Positions 20,972-28,976 of a DNA stretch of 64,000 nucleotides are shown one piece after another. The notes under the pieces were generated by a model, which saw only the letters and a program-made list of their open reading frames with translations, searched no databases and was not told where the DNA came from. The stretch lies in NCBI GenBank assembly GCA_030604885.1, contig JAUVUZ010000007.1, forward strand, positions 55,152 to 119,151, read 5' to 3'. The DNA is from Alphaproteobacteria bacterium (lineage in GTDB: Bacteria > Pseudomonadota > Alphaproteobacteria > Rhodospirillales > Rhodospirillaceae). Position numbers and translations under genes: made by a program. Position 1 is the first letter of the stretch. Each line of letters opens with the position of its first letter.

Positions 20972-21238
20972 TCACGGCGCGTCGACCCCGCAGCGGCGCA
21001 TCAGCGCCGTCAACGCGGGGGACGGATCGTCCACCCGCAAGCGACAGCCGCGTTCCGCGGCGGTCTTGCGCGCGGCCACGAGAATCTGCACCAGGGTCAC
21101 GTCGCCGGTTTCCAGGTCCGCCGCACGGATCGCGAGATCGCGGCCGGGGACGAGGAGACCGGAGATCCGCTCCGCCACCTCGCGGGCGTTGCGGATCGTC
21201 ACCGCCGGGTCGAGCACAAGTTCGACGAACGCTTCCAT
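20972..21238 (-). CDS. STAS-domain protein at the head of the che operon
   Basis: An 88-residue protein fitting a single STAS domain (anti-sigma-factor-antagonist fold), with a GRDLAIRAADLETGDVTLVQ segment at the position where such domains carry the phosphorylatable Ser/Thr loop, then AARKTAAERGCRLRV and a final helix. The ATG at 21238 is preferred because the product then covers exactly one domain; longer starts add an unrelated tail. It lies 42 bp upstream of cheY on the same strand. Single STAS proteins often accompany che operons, but their partner is not known here. Confidence 0.7.
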   Translation of the reverse strand: MEAFVELVLDPAVTIRNAREVAERISGLLVPGRDLAIRAADLETGDVTLVQILVAARKTAAERGCRLRVDDPSPALTALMRRCGVDAP

Positions 21239-21619
21239 CGTCACATCCGGAGCTTTCTGCGGCCCCGCCACCGCTACATGTTCACGAAACTTCCCCGGGA
21301 CCCCGCGCCTCACACTTCCGCATGAGGCCCTCATCCCTGGGGGGGACATTCTCCGGATGCTGGCATGGGATCAACGTCGCAATTGTCAGCATTTTGGGAC
21401 CCGCGCGCCCGCCGGTTGCCCCTCCCCATTGGAACGGTTCCGCAAAGATGCCCGACTCGCAGCATCTCCGCCCCTTGCGCCTCGCGAAGGAGTTGCGCGG
21501 ACGGTGCGGCTTGAGTAAGCTCATGTGACAATGCTCACATACCGCTGACAAATTCCCCCTGCCCACGCCTTCACCCGCCGTGCCGCCGCCGGGTCGGCCC
21601 ACGGGGGGTGAGAGACTCG
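21239..21619. promoter_or_regulatory. Divergent intergenic region upstream of the che operon and the OmpR-type gene
   Basis: This 381-bp gap separates the minus-strand chemotaxis operon from the plus-strand regulator gene. It has no convincing gene. It contains the CRP-type palindrome listed separately and a small GGAAC-G-GTTCC palindrome (about 21433-21443). The che promoter should lie here, but no clear -35/-10 pair was found. Confidence 0.4.
21523..21540. promoter_or_regulatory. CRP-type operator (TGTGA-N6-TCACA)
   Basis: ATGTGA at 21523-21528 and TCACAT at 21535-21540 form a perfect inverted repeat with a 6-bp centre. The inner bases equal the CRP consensus TGTGA-N6-TCACA. It lies 80 bp before the OmpR-type start and 284 bp before the che operon start. 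A CRP/FNR-family protein is the expected ligand; which one is unknown. Confidence 0.65.
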
Positions 21620-22330
21620 ATGCCCCGCTCCGTTCTGATCGCCGACCCGGACACCCGACTGCTCGCCGAGCTGACGGACTATTTCGCCGCCGAGCCATTC
21701 GCCACCGTCACCGCCACGAGCGCCGCCCAGGCGCGCGCCGCGATCGTTCAGGGCGTGGCGCCGACCGTGGTGGTTGCGGGCGGCGAATTCCCCGACGCGT
21801 CGCCCCTCGACCTCGCGCGCTGGATTCTCGCCCGGCCCGCACGCCCCCGCCTCATTCTTGTGTGCGAGCGGGACGACCCGGTGGACCGCACGGTGGGGCT
21901 GGAACTGGGGGCGGACGACTGCGTGTCGAAACCGGTGTTCCCGCGCGAACTGCTGGCGCGCATCCGCAGCGTCGCCCGCCGCACCGCCGAAGGCGCCGGT
22001 CCCCGGCCGCGCACGGCGGCGCCGATCCAGGTGCAGGGCTACTCGGTCAACCTGCTCTCCCGCCTCGTCGCCCTGCCCTCGGGAGAAACCGCCGTGCTCT
22101 CGGTGACCGAGGCGCGGGTGCTGGAAACCCTGCTCGACCAGCGCGGCGCCCCGGTGTCGCGGGACGCCCTCTCCCGCCACGCGCTCGGGCGGCCGTGGAA
22201 CCCGGAGGAGCGCGCCCTCGACCAGCACGTCGCCTCGCTGCGGCGCAAGCTCTACGTGCCCGCCCGCTTCAAGCCGCTGATCCACACCGTGCGCAACGTC
22301 GGCTACACCATCGACCGCGACGAGGCCTGA
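21620..22330 (+). CDS. OmpR-family regulator with atypical receiver domain
   Basis: A 236-residue protein with a receiver-like domain (1-120) and a winged-helix DNA-binding domain (about 135-232, with EARVLETLLDQRGAPVSRDAL and the VASLRRKLY recognition region). Aligned to family members, the phospho-acceptor Asp is Gly54 (VVVAGGEFP), one residue of the acidic pair is Pro10, and the switch Thr is Cys, while the Lys loop (SKPV) remains. Ordinary phosphorylation is therefore unlikely. ATG 21620 follows GGGGGG at 21603-21608; an in-frame GTG at 21608 is possible. No kinase gene is adjacent. Confidence 0.8.
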   Translation: MPRSVLIADPDTRLLAELTDYFAAEPFATVTATSAAQARAAIVQGVAPTVVVAGGEFPDASPLDLARWILARPARPRLILVCERDDPVDRTVGLELGADDCVSKPVFPRELLARIRSVARRTAEGAGPRPRTAAPIQVQGYSVNLLSRLVALPSGETAVLSVTEARVLETLLDQRGAPVSRDALSRHALGRPWNPEERALDQHVASLRRKLYVPARFKPLIHTVRNVGYTIDRDEA

Positions 22331-22437
22331 ACGAAACCCTCCGCCGTGGCGGGAACGGGAATCGCGTCATCTCCGTTGTTCCGGGCAGAAGCGCCCGCGG
22401 AGCGCGGCGCGAACTGTCCATAACGGAGGAAGACACC

Positions 22438-22944
22438 ATGAAACGGATCACCGTGCTCGCGGCCGCTTTCCTCGCCGTCTCGGCGGCCCCCGGGTTCGCG
22501 GCGATGAGCGACCAGGAGTTCGTCACCAAGGCCGCGATCGGCGGCAAATACGAGTTCCAGTCGTCGCTGTTCGCGCAGACCGCGTCGCCGGATGCCCGCG
22601 TCAAGGCCTTCGCCAACCGCATGGTCATCGACCACACCGACCTCAATGCGCGCCTCAACGCGATCGCCGAGCGGGAGCGCCTGAGCGTCCCCTACGCCCT
22701 CGACGCCACCCACGACGACATGCTGAAGAAGCTCGAAGCGGCCGAACTGCAGTCCGACGGGCACGCCCAGCAGCTCTACGTGACGCAGCAGAAGAAGGCG
22801 CACGACGAGACCCTGGCGCTGTTCGAACGCTACGTGGCCGAAGGCAAGAACGTCCGCCTGAGGGACTTCGCCCAGGCGGCGCTGCCGGTGCTGCGGGAGC
22901 ACGGCCGGGCGATCACGCCGCTTGCCCAGATGGCGGCGCGCTGA
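22438..22944 (+). CDS. DUF4142 exported protein (first of tandem pair)
   Basis: A 168-residue protein with a Sec signal peptide (cleavage expected after residues GFAA near 21) and a helical DUF4142 domain: KAAIGGKYEFQSSLFA, a RMVIDHTDLN segment and a late VLREHGRAI helix. Family members are ferritin-like helical bundles of the cell envelope with no settled activity. GGAGGA at 22425-22430 precedes the ATG. It lies 107 bp after the OmpR-type regulator on the same strand and may be under its control. Confidence 0.85.
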   Translation: MKRITVLAAAFLAVSAAPGFAAMSDQEFVTKAAIGGKYEFQSSLFAQTASPDARVKAFANRMVIDHTDLNARLNAIAERERLSVPYALDATHDDMLKKLEAAELQSDGHAQQLYVTQQKKAHDETLALFERYVAEGKNVRLRDFAQAALPVLREHGRAITPLAQMAAR

Positions 22945-23090
22945 CCCCAGCCTCGGGGGTGGGAGTGGACATTCCCGCCCCCGGGACCATCTTGAGGCCG
23001 GTGCCGCGCCGCTGTTGATCTTCCGCCGCGGCGATCGTATCACCATGGCGGCACCGCCGCCGCGCCCGCTGGCCGAAGAGGAGAGTTCAC

Positions 23091-23567
23091 GTGAGAGTTC
23101 TGGTTCTGGCGCTTGCCGCCTTCCTCGGGTTCGCGGCGCCGTCCGCGCATGCCGCCGACGCCCAGGCCCTGGTCGACCGCGCCGCGGTGGGCGACATGTT
23201 CGAGGTGCAGGCGAGCCGCATGGCGCTGCACCTGTCGCGGGAGGACGCGGTGCGCGATTTCGCCCGCCGCACCATCGTCGCCCACAACGAGGAGATGGTG
23301 GCCCTGAAGCGCGTCGCCGACGCCTCCGGGCTGGAGTTCCCCGAGAAGGTGGACCCCCGCCGCCGCGAAATCCTCGACACCCTGATGCAATCGGGCGACC
23401 GCTTCACGCCGCGCTACCTCGCCGCCCTGGCCGAGGACAACCGCGAGGTGCTGAAGCTGCTGGAGGGCTACGCCGCCCGGGGCGACCGGCCGCAACTACG
23501 CGCCCACGCCGCCGCCGCCGTGCCCCAGGTGCGCGCCCACATCGCCGCCATCGAGGCGTTGCAGTAA
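23091..23567 (+). CDS. DUF4142 exported protein (second of tandem pair)
   Basis: A 158-residue paralogue of the gene just upstream, with a signal peptide ending near residue 22 (SAHA) and the same layout: DRAAVGDMFEVQASRMAL, RRTIVAHNEEM and a VPQVRAHIAAI final helix. It starts with GTG, preceded by a GAGGAGA ribosome site. The two copies are diverged, so the duplication is old or each was acquired separately. It converges with the ExoD-like gene, 10 bp apart. Confidence 0.83.
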   Translation: MRVLVLALAAFLGFAAPSAHAADAQALVDRAAVGDMFEVQASRMALHLSREDAVRDFARRTIVAHNEEMVALKRVADASGLEFPEKVDPRRREILDTLMQSGDRFTPRYLAALAEDNREVLKLLEGYAARGDRPQLRAHAAAAVPQVRAHIAAIEALQ

Positions 23568-23577
23568 CGGCAACGCC

Positions 23578-24165
23578 TCAGGCGGCGAGGCTCACCCCCG
23601 CCGCCACGCCCGAAACCGCCAGCCCCGCGGCGACGAGCGCCAGCAGGCCGTCGCGGGCGGTGAGCGCCAGGCCGAACACCGCCACCACCGCCCCGGCGGT
23701 GCTGCTCGACATCGGCACCAGCTCCATCGGCGGGATCAACAGGCCGATGCACACGCACGCGAGCGCGATGACGCGCCCGCCGACGCCGCCGGTGAGGGCC
23801 TGGAGGCGGGGGTGGATGACCTTGTCCACCACCCGCGCCACCCGCCGCAGCACGCGCGCGGCCCGGGCAAGGCGGTCGCGGGAAATCCCCCGCCGCAGCA
23901 CGAACCCGGGCAGCCAGGGCGACGACCGCCCCACCAGCATCTGCGCGGAAATCAGCACGATCGTCAGCCCCATCAGCGACGAGAACATCGGAATCGCGCT
24001 CAAGGGGGAGACCAGCAGCAGGCTCGGCATCAGGATCAGCGGGCCGTAGGCGCGCTCGGCGAACACCGCGCGGAGTTCGTCGCCCGACACGGTGTCGCCC
24101 TCGCCCGCGTCGACCATGCGGTCGATCACCTCGCACAGGGTCAGGGTCTTGCGGCGCTGGGACAT
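23578..24165 (-). CDS. ExoD-family membrane protein
   Basis: A 195-residue protein of the ExoD (exopolysaccharide synthesis) family. The N-terminal third is polar (DTVSGDELRAVFAERAYGPL); then come hydrophobic segments at about 40-75, 115-145 and 155-190 with the family-typical LLVSPLSAIP and a LLIPPMELVP segment. It is an inner-membrane protein; mutants in the founding member alter exopolysaccharide, but the molecular role is not known. The ATG at 24165 fits the family N-terminus. It is divergent from a glycosyltransferase, which suits a surface-polysaccharide context. Confidence 0.8.
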   Translation of the reverse strand: MSQRRKTLTLCEVIDRMVDAGEGDTVSGDELRAVFAERAYGPLILMPSLLLVSPLSAIPMFSSLMGLTIVLISAQMLVGRSSPWLPGFVLRRGISRDRLARAARVLRRVARVVDKVIHPRLQALTGGVGGRVIALACVCIGLLIPPMELVPMSSSTAGAVVAVFGLALTARDGLLALVAAGLAVSGVAAGVSLAA

Positions 24166-24296
24166 GGCGGCATTCTCCGAGTCGGACGGGGAGTCAACGA
24201 ACCCGCCGCCCGCCGCGTTCCCCGCCCGGGCTTGAAACCCACACCCGCCCTGCCGATGTGCTGTGGCGAAGAACCGGCGGCGGTTCGCGCGCGGCG

Positions 24297-25250
24297 ATGG
24301 AGGCGCGAGTGTCGGTCTCGGTGGTGATCCCCGCATACAACGCGGCGGCCTATGTCGGCGAGGCGATCGCCTCGGTGCTGGCGCAGAGCCGCGACGACTT
24401 CGAGATCGTGGTGGTGGACGACGGCTCCACCGACGGCACCGCCGCGGCGGTGGCGGCGATCTCCGACCCGCGCCTGCGCTACGTGCGGCAGGACAACGCG
24501 GGCGTCGCCGCGGCGCGGCGCACCGGCACCCGCGAGGCCCGCTTCGGGCTGATCTGCTACCTCGACGCCGACGACCGCCTCACCCCCACCGCCCTCGCCA
24601 CCCTCGAGGACGCGCTGGCGGCGCAGCCCGGCGCGGTGCTCGCCTATGCCGACAACGTCCGCATCGACGCCTCCGGCCGCCCCCTCAGCGGGCGCGGCTC
24701 GCTCAAGGCGCGGCTGCGGCGGCTCGCCGCCCGCCCCCATCCCTCGGGCGACGTGACCGCCGACTTCCTGCGCGAGAACCACCTCGTCAACGGCGGCGTC
24801 GCGGTGGTGCGCAGGGAGGCGGCCCTCGCCACCGACTGCTGGCGCGAGGTCTTCCCGATGTCGGAGGACTGGGCGGCGTGGGTGCTGCTCTCCACCGCCG
24901 GGGCATTCGTCTACCTGCCCGGCTTCGTCGCCCTGGAATACCGGGTGGTGTCCGGCGGCGTCAGCCACTCGCTGATGAACAAGGCGGCGGCGTTCGCCCG
25001 CACCATCGACCTGGTGTTCGCCGACCCGGAGGTCGCCCGGCGGGTGCCCGCGCCGCAGCGGGAGCGCCTGCGCCGCCTGCGGCTGGCCCACGCGCAGCTC
25101 TACATCGCCTCGCTCCAGGTCAACCACGGCCACGCCGCCGCTTCGGTGGCGCCGTTCGTGGCGGCGCTGCGCCTGGCGCCGCTGCGCACCCCCCAGTTGA
25201 CGCTGCGCTACCTGGCGGTGCTCGCCGCCGCCCGCCTCAACCGCGCCTGA
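24297..25250 (+). CDS. Family 2 glycosyltransferase
   Basis: A 317-residue GT-A enzyme. The nucleotide-sugar fold starts at once (SVVIPAYNAAAYVGEAI), with VVVDDGSTDGT near residue 42 and the metal-binding DADD near residue 93. A SEDWAAW segment near 190 is the expected acceptor/catalytic region. No membrane segment is evident, so it acts on the cytosolic face. ATG 24297 directly precedes the conserved strand; a start 13 codons upstream has no ribosome site. Donor and acceptor sugars are unknown. Confidence 0.85.
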   Translation: MEARVSVSVVIPAYNAAAYVGEAIASVLAQSRDDFEIVVVDDGSTDGTAAAVAAISDPRLRYVRQDNAGVAAARRTGTREARFGLICYLDADDRLTPTALATLEDALAAQPGAVLAYADNVRIDASGRPLSGRGSLKARLRRLAARPHPSGDVTADFLRENHLVNGGVAVVRREAALATDCWREVFPMSEDWAAWVLLSTAGAFVYLPGFVALEYRVVSGGVSHSLMNKAAAFARTIDLVFADPEVARRVPAPQRERLRRLRLAHAQLYIASLQVNHGHAAASVAPFVAALRLAPLRTPQLTLRYLAVLAAARLNRA

Positions 25251-25268
25251 GCGCCGCCCGAAACGCAA

Positions 25269-25302
25269 GCGGCCCCGCCTCCGGGGGGAGAGGCGGGGCC
25301 GC
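25269..25302. terminator. Stem-loop after glycosyltransferase gene
   Basis: GCGGCCCCGCCTC at 25269-25281 pairs perfectly with its complement at 25290-25302 around an 8-nt loop, 18 bp after the glycosyltransferase stop. There is no following T-run, so it may be a Rho-independent terminator of the strong-stem type or a processing barrier. Confidence 0.6.
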
Positions 25303-25482
25303 ACGCCGATCCGCTCGGGCCTCGGGAGCCTTGGAGGGCGGCGGAGGCCCGGACGGCGGTGTCGGAACCGCCCGGGCCTGGGGATGACGGACGCAGACCG
25401 ACTACCCCACCTCGTAGCCGAAAGTCAACGTCAACCACGCCGAAAGGCATAATTTCATCGGTCCGTCATGTTCCTCCCGCCG

Positions 25483-25830
25483 TCACTGGGCGGCGAGGCG
25501 GACGATGGCGAAGCTGCCGTCCGGCTGCTTTTCCACGGTGAAGGCCACCTTGGCGCCGGGTTTGGCGGGCGCCATGTCCACCCCCTTGGCGACGGCGAAC
25601 GGCATGGTCATGCCCGGCCATTGCAGCGACGGGATCGGGCCGTGGTCGATGACGACGCTGCGTTTGGCGGCGTCCACCGACTTCACCACCCCGGTGCCCT
25701 CGCCCGCGACGGTGGCGTGGCTCATGCCCTTCATGTCGTGGGCGGGGTCGGCGGCGAGCGCCGGAGCGGCGGCGAGGGCGGCGGCGAGGGCGGCGGCGAG
25801 GCCGCAGGCGGCGACGAGCTTACGAAGCAT
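25483..25830 (-). CDS. cusF: CusF-like periplasmic copper/silver-binding protein
   Basis: A 115-residue exported protein with a signal peptide ending near residue 28 (ALAA). The mature part is a small beta-barrel of the CusF type with the metal ligands visible: H63, W71, M74 and M76 in the segment around SLQWPGMTMPF. CusF hands Cu(I)/Ag(I) to the CusB-CusA pump. It is the last gene of the efflux operon; its start overlaps the cusA end by 11 bp. Confidence 0.9.
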   Translation of the reverse strand: MLRKLVAACGLAAALAAALAAAPALAADPAHDMKGMSHATVAGEGTGVVKSVDAAKRSVVIDHGPIPSLQWPGMTMPFAVAKGVDMAPAKPGAKVAFTVEKQPDGSFAIVRLAAQ

Positions 25831-28800
25831 GGGGAACTCCTTCCGGTTGGGACGAGGAACGGGCGGCGGCGAGGCCGCGGCCCTTGACGAGCGCATAGAG
25901 CGCGGGAATCACCACCAGGGTGAGGACGGTGGAGGACACCATGCCGCCGACCATCGGCACGGCGATGCGGCGCATCACCTCCGACCCGGCGCCGGTGCTC
26001 CAGAGGATCGGCAGCAGACCGGCGATGGTGGCGACCACGGTCATGATCTTCGGCCGCACCCGCTCCACCGCGCCCTCCATGATCGCGGCGGCGAGATCGG
26101 CGCGGCCGTAGGCGCGGCCCTCGGCGGCGGCCCGGGCGCGGCGGTCGCGGTCGGCGTGGTCGAGGTAGACCAGCATCACCACGCCGGTTTCGGCGGCCAC
26201 CCCGGCGAGGGCGATGTAGCCTACCGCCACCGCCACCGAGAAGTCGTACCCCAGCGCCCATTGCAGCCACAGCCCGCCGATCAGCGCGAACGGGAGCGAC
26301 AGCATCACGATCAGGGTTTCGGTGACGCGGCGGAAGTTGAGGTAGAGCAGCAGGAAGATCGTCGCGATGGTGAAGGGCAGCACCACCTTGAGCCGCGCCT
26401 CGGCGCGCGCGAGGTTCTCGAACTGCCCCGACCACGCGAGGAAGAAGCCGGGCGGCAGCGCCACCGCCTCCGCCACCCGCTGGCGCGCCTCGGCCACGTA
26501 GCCGCCCAGGTCGCGGTCGCGGATGTCCACGAACACGTAGGCGGAGAGCAGGCCGTTCTCGCTGCGGATCGCCGCCGGGCCGGTGGCGAAGCCGATGCTC
26601 GCCAACTGGCCGAGGGGCACGGGCGTGCCGTCCGGCGCGTTGACGAGAACGTTCTGCGCGATCGCCTGCGGGTCCGAGCGCAGGGCGCGGGGGTAGCGCA
26701 GGTTCACCGAATACCGCTCCCGTCCCTCCACCGTGGTGGTGACGGTCTCGCCGCCGAGCGCGGTGGCGATGGTCGCCTGCACCTCGGCGATCGAGAGGCC
26801 GTAGCGGGCGAGGGCGGCGCGGTCGGGGCGGATGTCGAGGTAGCGGCCGCCGCCGACCCGCTCGGCGTAGGCCGAGGCGGTGCCGGGCACGTCGCGCACC
26901 GCCGCCTCCACCTGCCGGGCGATCCGTTCCAGCTCGCCGAGGTCGGTGCCGAACACCTTCACCCCCACCGGCGTGCGGATGCCGGTGGCGAGCATGTCCA
27001 CCCGCGCCCGCTGCGGCATCGTCCAGGCGTTGGAAACGCCGGGGATCTGCAACGCCGCGTCCATCTCCTTGATGAGCTTTTCGGTGGTCATGCCCGGCCG
27101 CCACTCGTCGCGGGGCTTGAGGGTGATCACGGTCTCGAACATTTCCGTGGGCGCCGGGTCGGTGGCGGTGGCGGCGCGGCCCGCCTTGCCGAACACCGTC
27201 TCGACCTCGGGGAAGCTTTTCAGCACCCGGTCCTGCACCTGGAGAAGCTCCGCCGCCTTGGTGACCGAAAGCCCGGGCAGGGTGGTGGGCATGTAGAGGA
27301 TCGCCCCTTCGTCGAGGCTCGGCATGAACTCGGAGCCGAGGCGCTGCAACGGCACCCACGACACCGCCAGCGCCGCCAGCGCCAGCGCCACCACCGTCAG
27401 CCGCGCCCCCAGCACGCCCCGGATCACCGGGCGATAGGCGGCGATCAGGGCGCGGTTGATGGGGTTTTTCGTCTCGGGCAGAATCCGCCCGCGCACGAAC
27501 AGCACCATCAGCACCGGCACCAGCGTCACCGACAGCAGCGCGCCGCCGCCCATCGACAGGGTCTTGGTGAGCGCCAGGGGCTTGAACAGCCGCCCCTCCT
27601 GCGCCTCCAGCGCGAACACCGGCAGGAACGACACGGTGATGATGAGCAGGCCGAAGAACAGGCTCGGCCCCACCTCCACCGCCGCCTCGATCAGCGCGTC
27701 CTTGCGGCTTTCGCCGGGGCGCAGGCGTTCGAGGCGCTTGTGGGCGTTCTCCACCATCACCACCGCCGCGTCGATCATCGCGCCGATGGCGATGGCGATG
27801 CCGCCCAGGCTCATGATGTTGGAGGTCATGCCCATGCGCTCCATCACCAGGATCGCGATCAGCACCCCCACCGGCAGCATCAGCAGCACCACCAGGGCGG
27901 AGCGCACGTGCAGCAGGAACACCAGGCACACCGCCGCGACGATCAGGCTTTCCTCCAGCAGGGTGTGCTTGAGGGTGTCCACGGCGCGGCGGATCAGGTC
28001 GGAGCGGTCGTAGACGGTGCGGAACGACACCCCCTCCGGCAGGCCGGGGGAAATCTCGGCGATGCGCGCCTTGACCGCGTCGATGGTGGCGAGGGCGTTG
28101 CCGCCCATGCGCTGCACCACGATGCCGCCGACCACCTCGCCCTCGCCGTTCAGCTCGGCGATGCCGCGCCGCTCGTCCGGCCCCAGCTCCACCCGCGCCA
28201 CGTCCTTCAGCAGCACCGGGGTGCCGCCGCGGGCGGCGAGCACGAGGTTGCCGAGATCGTCCGCCGAGCGCAGGTAGCCGTGGCCGCGCACCATGAACTC
28301 GGTCTCGGCCACCTCGATGGCGCGGCCGCCGACGTCCTGGTTGCCGTCGCGGATCGCCTGGCGCACCGCCGTCAGCGGAATGCCGAACGCCTGCAACCGG
28401 CGGGGGTCGACGATCACCTGATACTGCCGCTGGAACCCGCCGATGCCCGCCACCTCGGAAACCCCTTCGGCGGCGGTGAGCTGGAAGCGCAGATACCAAT
28501 CCTGCAGCGACCGCAATTCGTCCAGGCCCTTGTCCTCGGACTCGAGCGCGTATTGGTACACCCAGCCGACGCCGGTGGCGTCCGGCCCCAGGGCCGGGGC
28601 GACCCCGGCGGGCAGGGTCTTGGCGGCGGTCTGGAGGTATTCCAGCACCCGCGACCGCGCCCAGTAGATGTCGGTGCCGTCCTCGAAGATCACCGTGACG
28701 AAGCTGGTGCCGAAGAACGACTGGCCGCGCACCGTGCGCGCCCGCGGCACCGAGAGCAGCGCGGTGGTCAAGGGATAGGTGATCTGGTCCTCCACCACCT

Positions 28801-28975
28801 GCGGCGCCTGGCCGGGGTAGTCGGCGGTGACGATCACCTGGGTGTCGGAGAGATCGGGCAGCGCGTCGAGCGGCAGGCGCAGCGCCGAGACCACCCCCGC
28901 CCCCGCGATCATCACCGTGGCGAACAGCACCAGCAGCGGATTGCGCGCCGACCAGCGAATCAGGTGGGCGACCAT
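25820..28975 (-). CDS. cusA: CusA/CzcA-type heavy-metal RND efflux pump
   Basis: A 1051-residue inner-membrane proton-driven pump with 12 expected membrane segments: one at the N-terminus (NPLLVLFATVMIAGAG), two large periplasmic loops, and helix clusters near 335-540 and 860-1030. The heavy-metal subfamily is indicated by LPDLSDTQVIV near residue 40, a GVGWVYQYAL segment, and the late AVGYIALAGVAAETGVVML segment. The linked CusF and CusB point to Cu(I)/Ag(I). It starts 2 bp after cusB ends. Confidence 0.93.
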   Translation of the reverse strand: MVAHLIRWSARNPLLVLFATVMIAGAGVVSALRLPLDALPDLSDTQVIVTADYPGQAPQVVEDQITYPLTTALLSVPRARTVRGQSFFGTSFVTVIFEDGTDIYWARSRVLEYLQTAAKTLPAGVAPALGPDATGVGWVYQYALESEDKGLDELRSLQDWYLRFQLTAAEGVSEVAGIGGFQRQYQVIVDPRRLQAFGIPLTAVRQAIRDGNQDVGGRAIEVAETEFMVRGHGYLRSADDLGNLVLAARGGTPVLLKDVARVELGPDERRGIAELNGEGEVVGGIVVQRMGGNALATIDAVKARIAEISPGLPEGVSFRTVYDRSDLIRRAVDTLKHTLLEESLIVAAVCLVFLLHVRSALVVLLMLPVGVLIAILVMERMGMTSNIMSLGGIAIAIGAMIDAAVVMVENAHKRLERLRPGESRKDALIEAAVEVGPSLFFGLLIITVSFLPVFALEAQEGRLFKPLALTKTLSMGGGALLSVTLVPVLMVLFVRGRILPETKNPINRALIAAYRPVIRGVLGARLTVVALALAALAVSWVPLQRLGSEFMPSLDEGAILYMPTTLPGLSVTKAAELLQVQDRVLKSFPEVETVFGKAGRAATATDPAPTEMFETVITLKPRDEWRPGMTTEKLIKEMDAALQIPGVSNAWTMPQRARVDMLATGIRTPVGVKVFGTDLGELERIARQVEAAVRDVPGTASAYAERVGGGRYLDIRPDRAALARYGLSIAEVQATIATALGGETVTTTVEGRERYSVNLRYPRALRSDPQAIAQNVLVNAPDGTPVPLGQLASIGFATGPAAIRSENGLLSAYVFVDIRDRDLGGYVAEARQRVAEAVALPPGFFLAWSGQFENLARAEARLKVVLPFTIATIFLLLYLNFRRVTETLIVMLSLPFALIGGLWLQWALGYDFSVAVAVGYIALAGVAAETGVVMLVYLDHADRDRRARAAAEGRAYGRADLAAAIMEGAVERVRPKIMTVVATIAGLLPILWSTGAGSEVMRRIAVPMVGGMVSSTVLTLVVIPALYALVKGRGLAAARSSSQPEGVPHAS

Positions 28976-28976
28976 T

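Noticed and set aside
21282..21698. Short open frames in the che / OmpR intergenic region
   Set aside because: No ribosome sites, overlapping each other and the CRP-type palindrome; no family resemblance.
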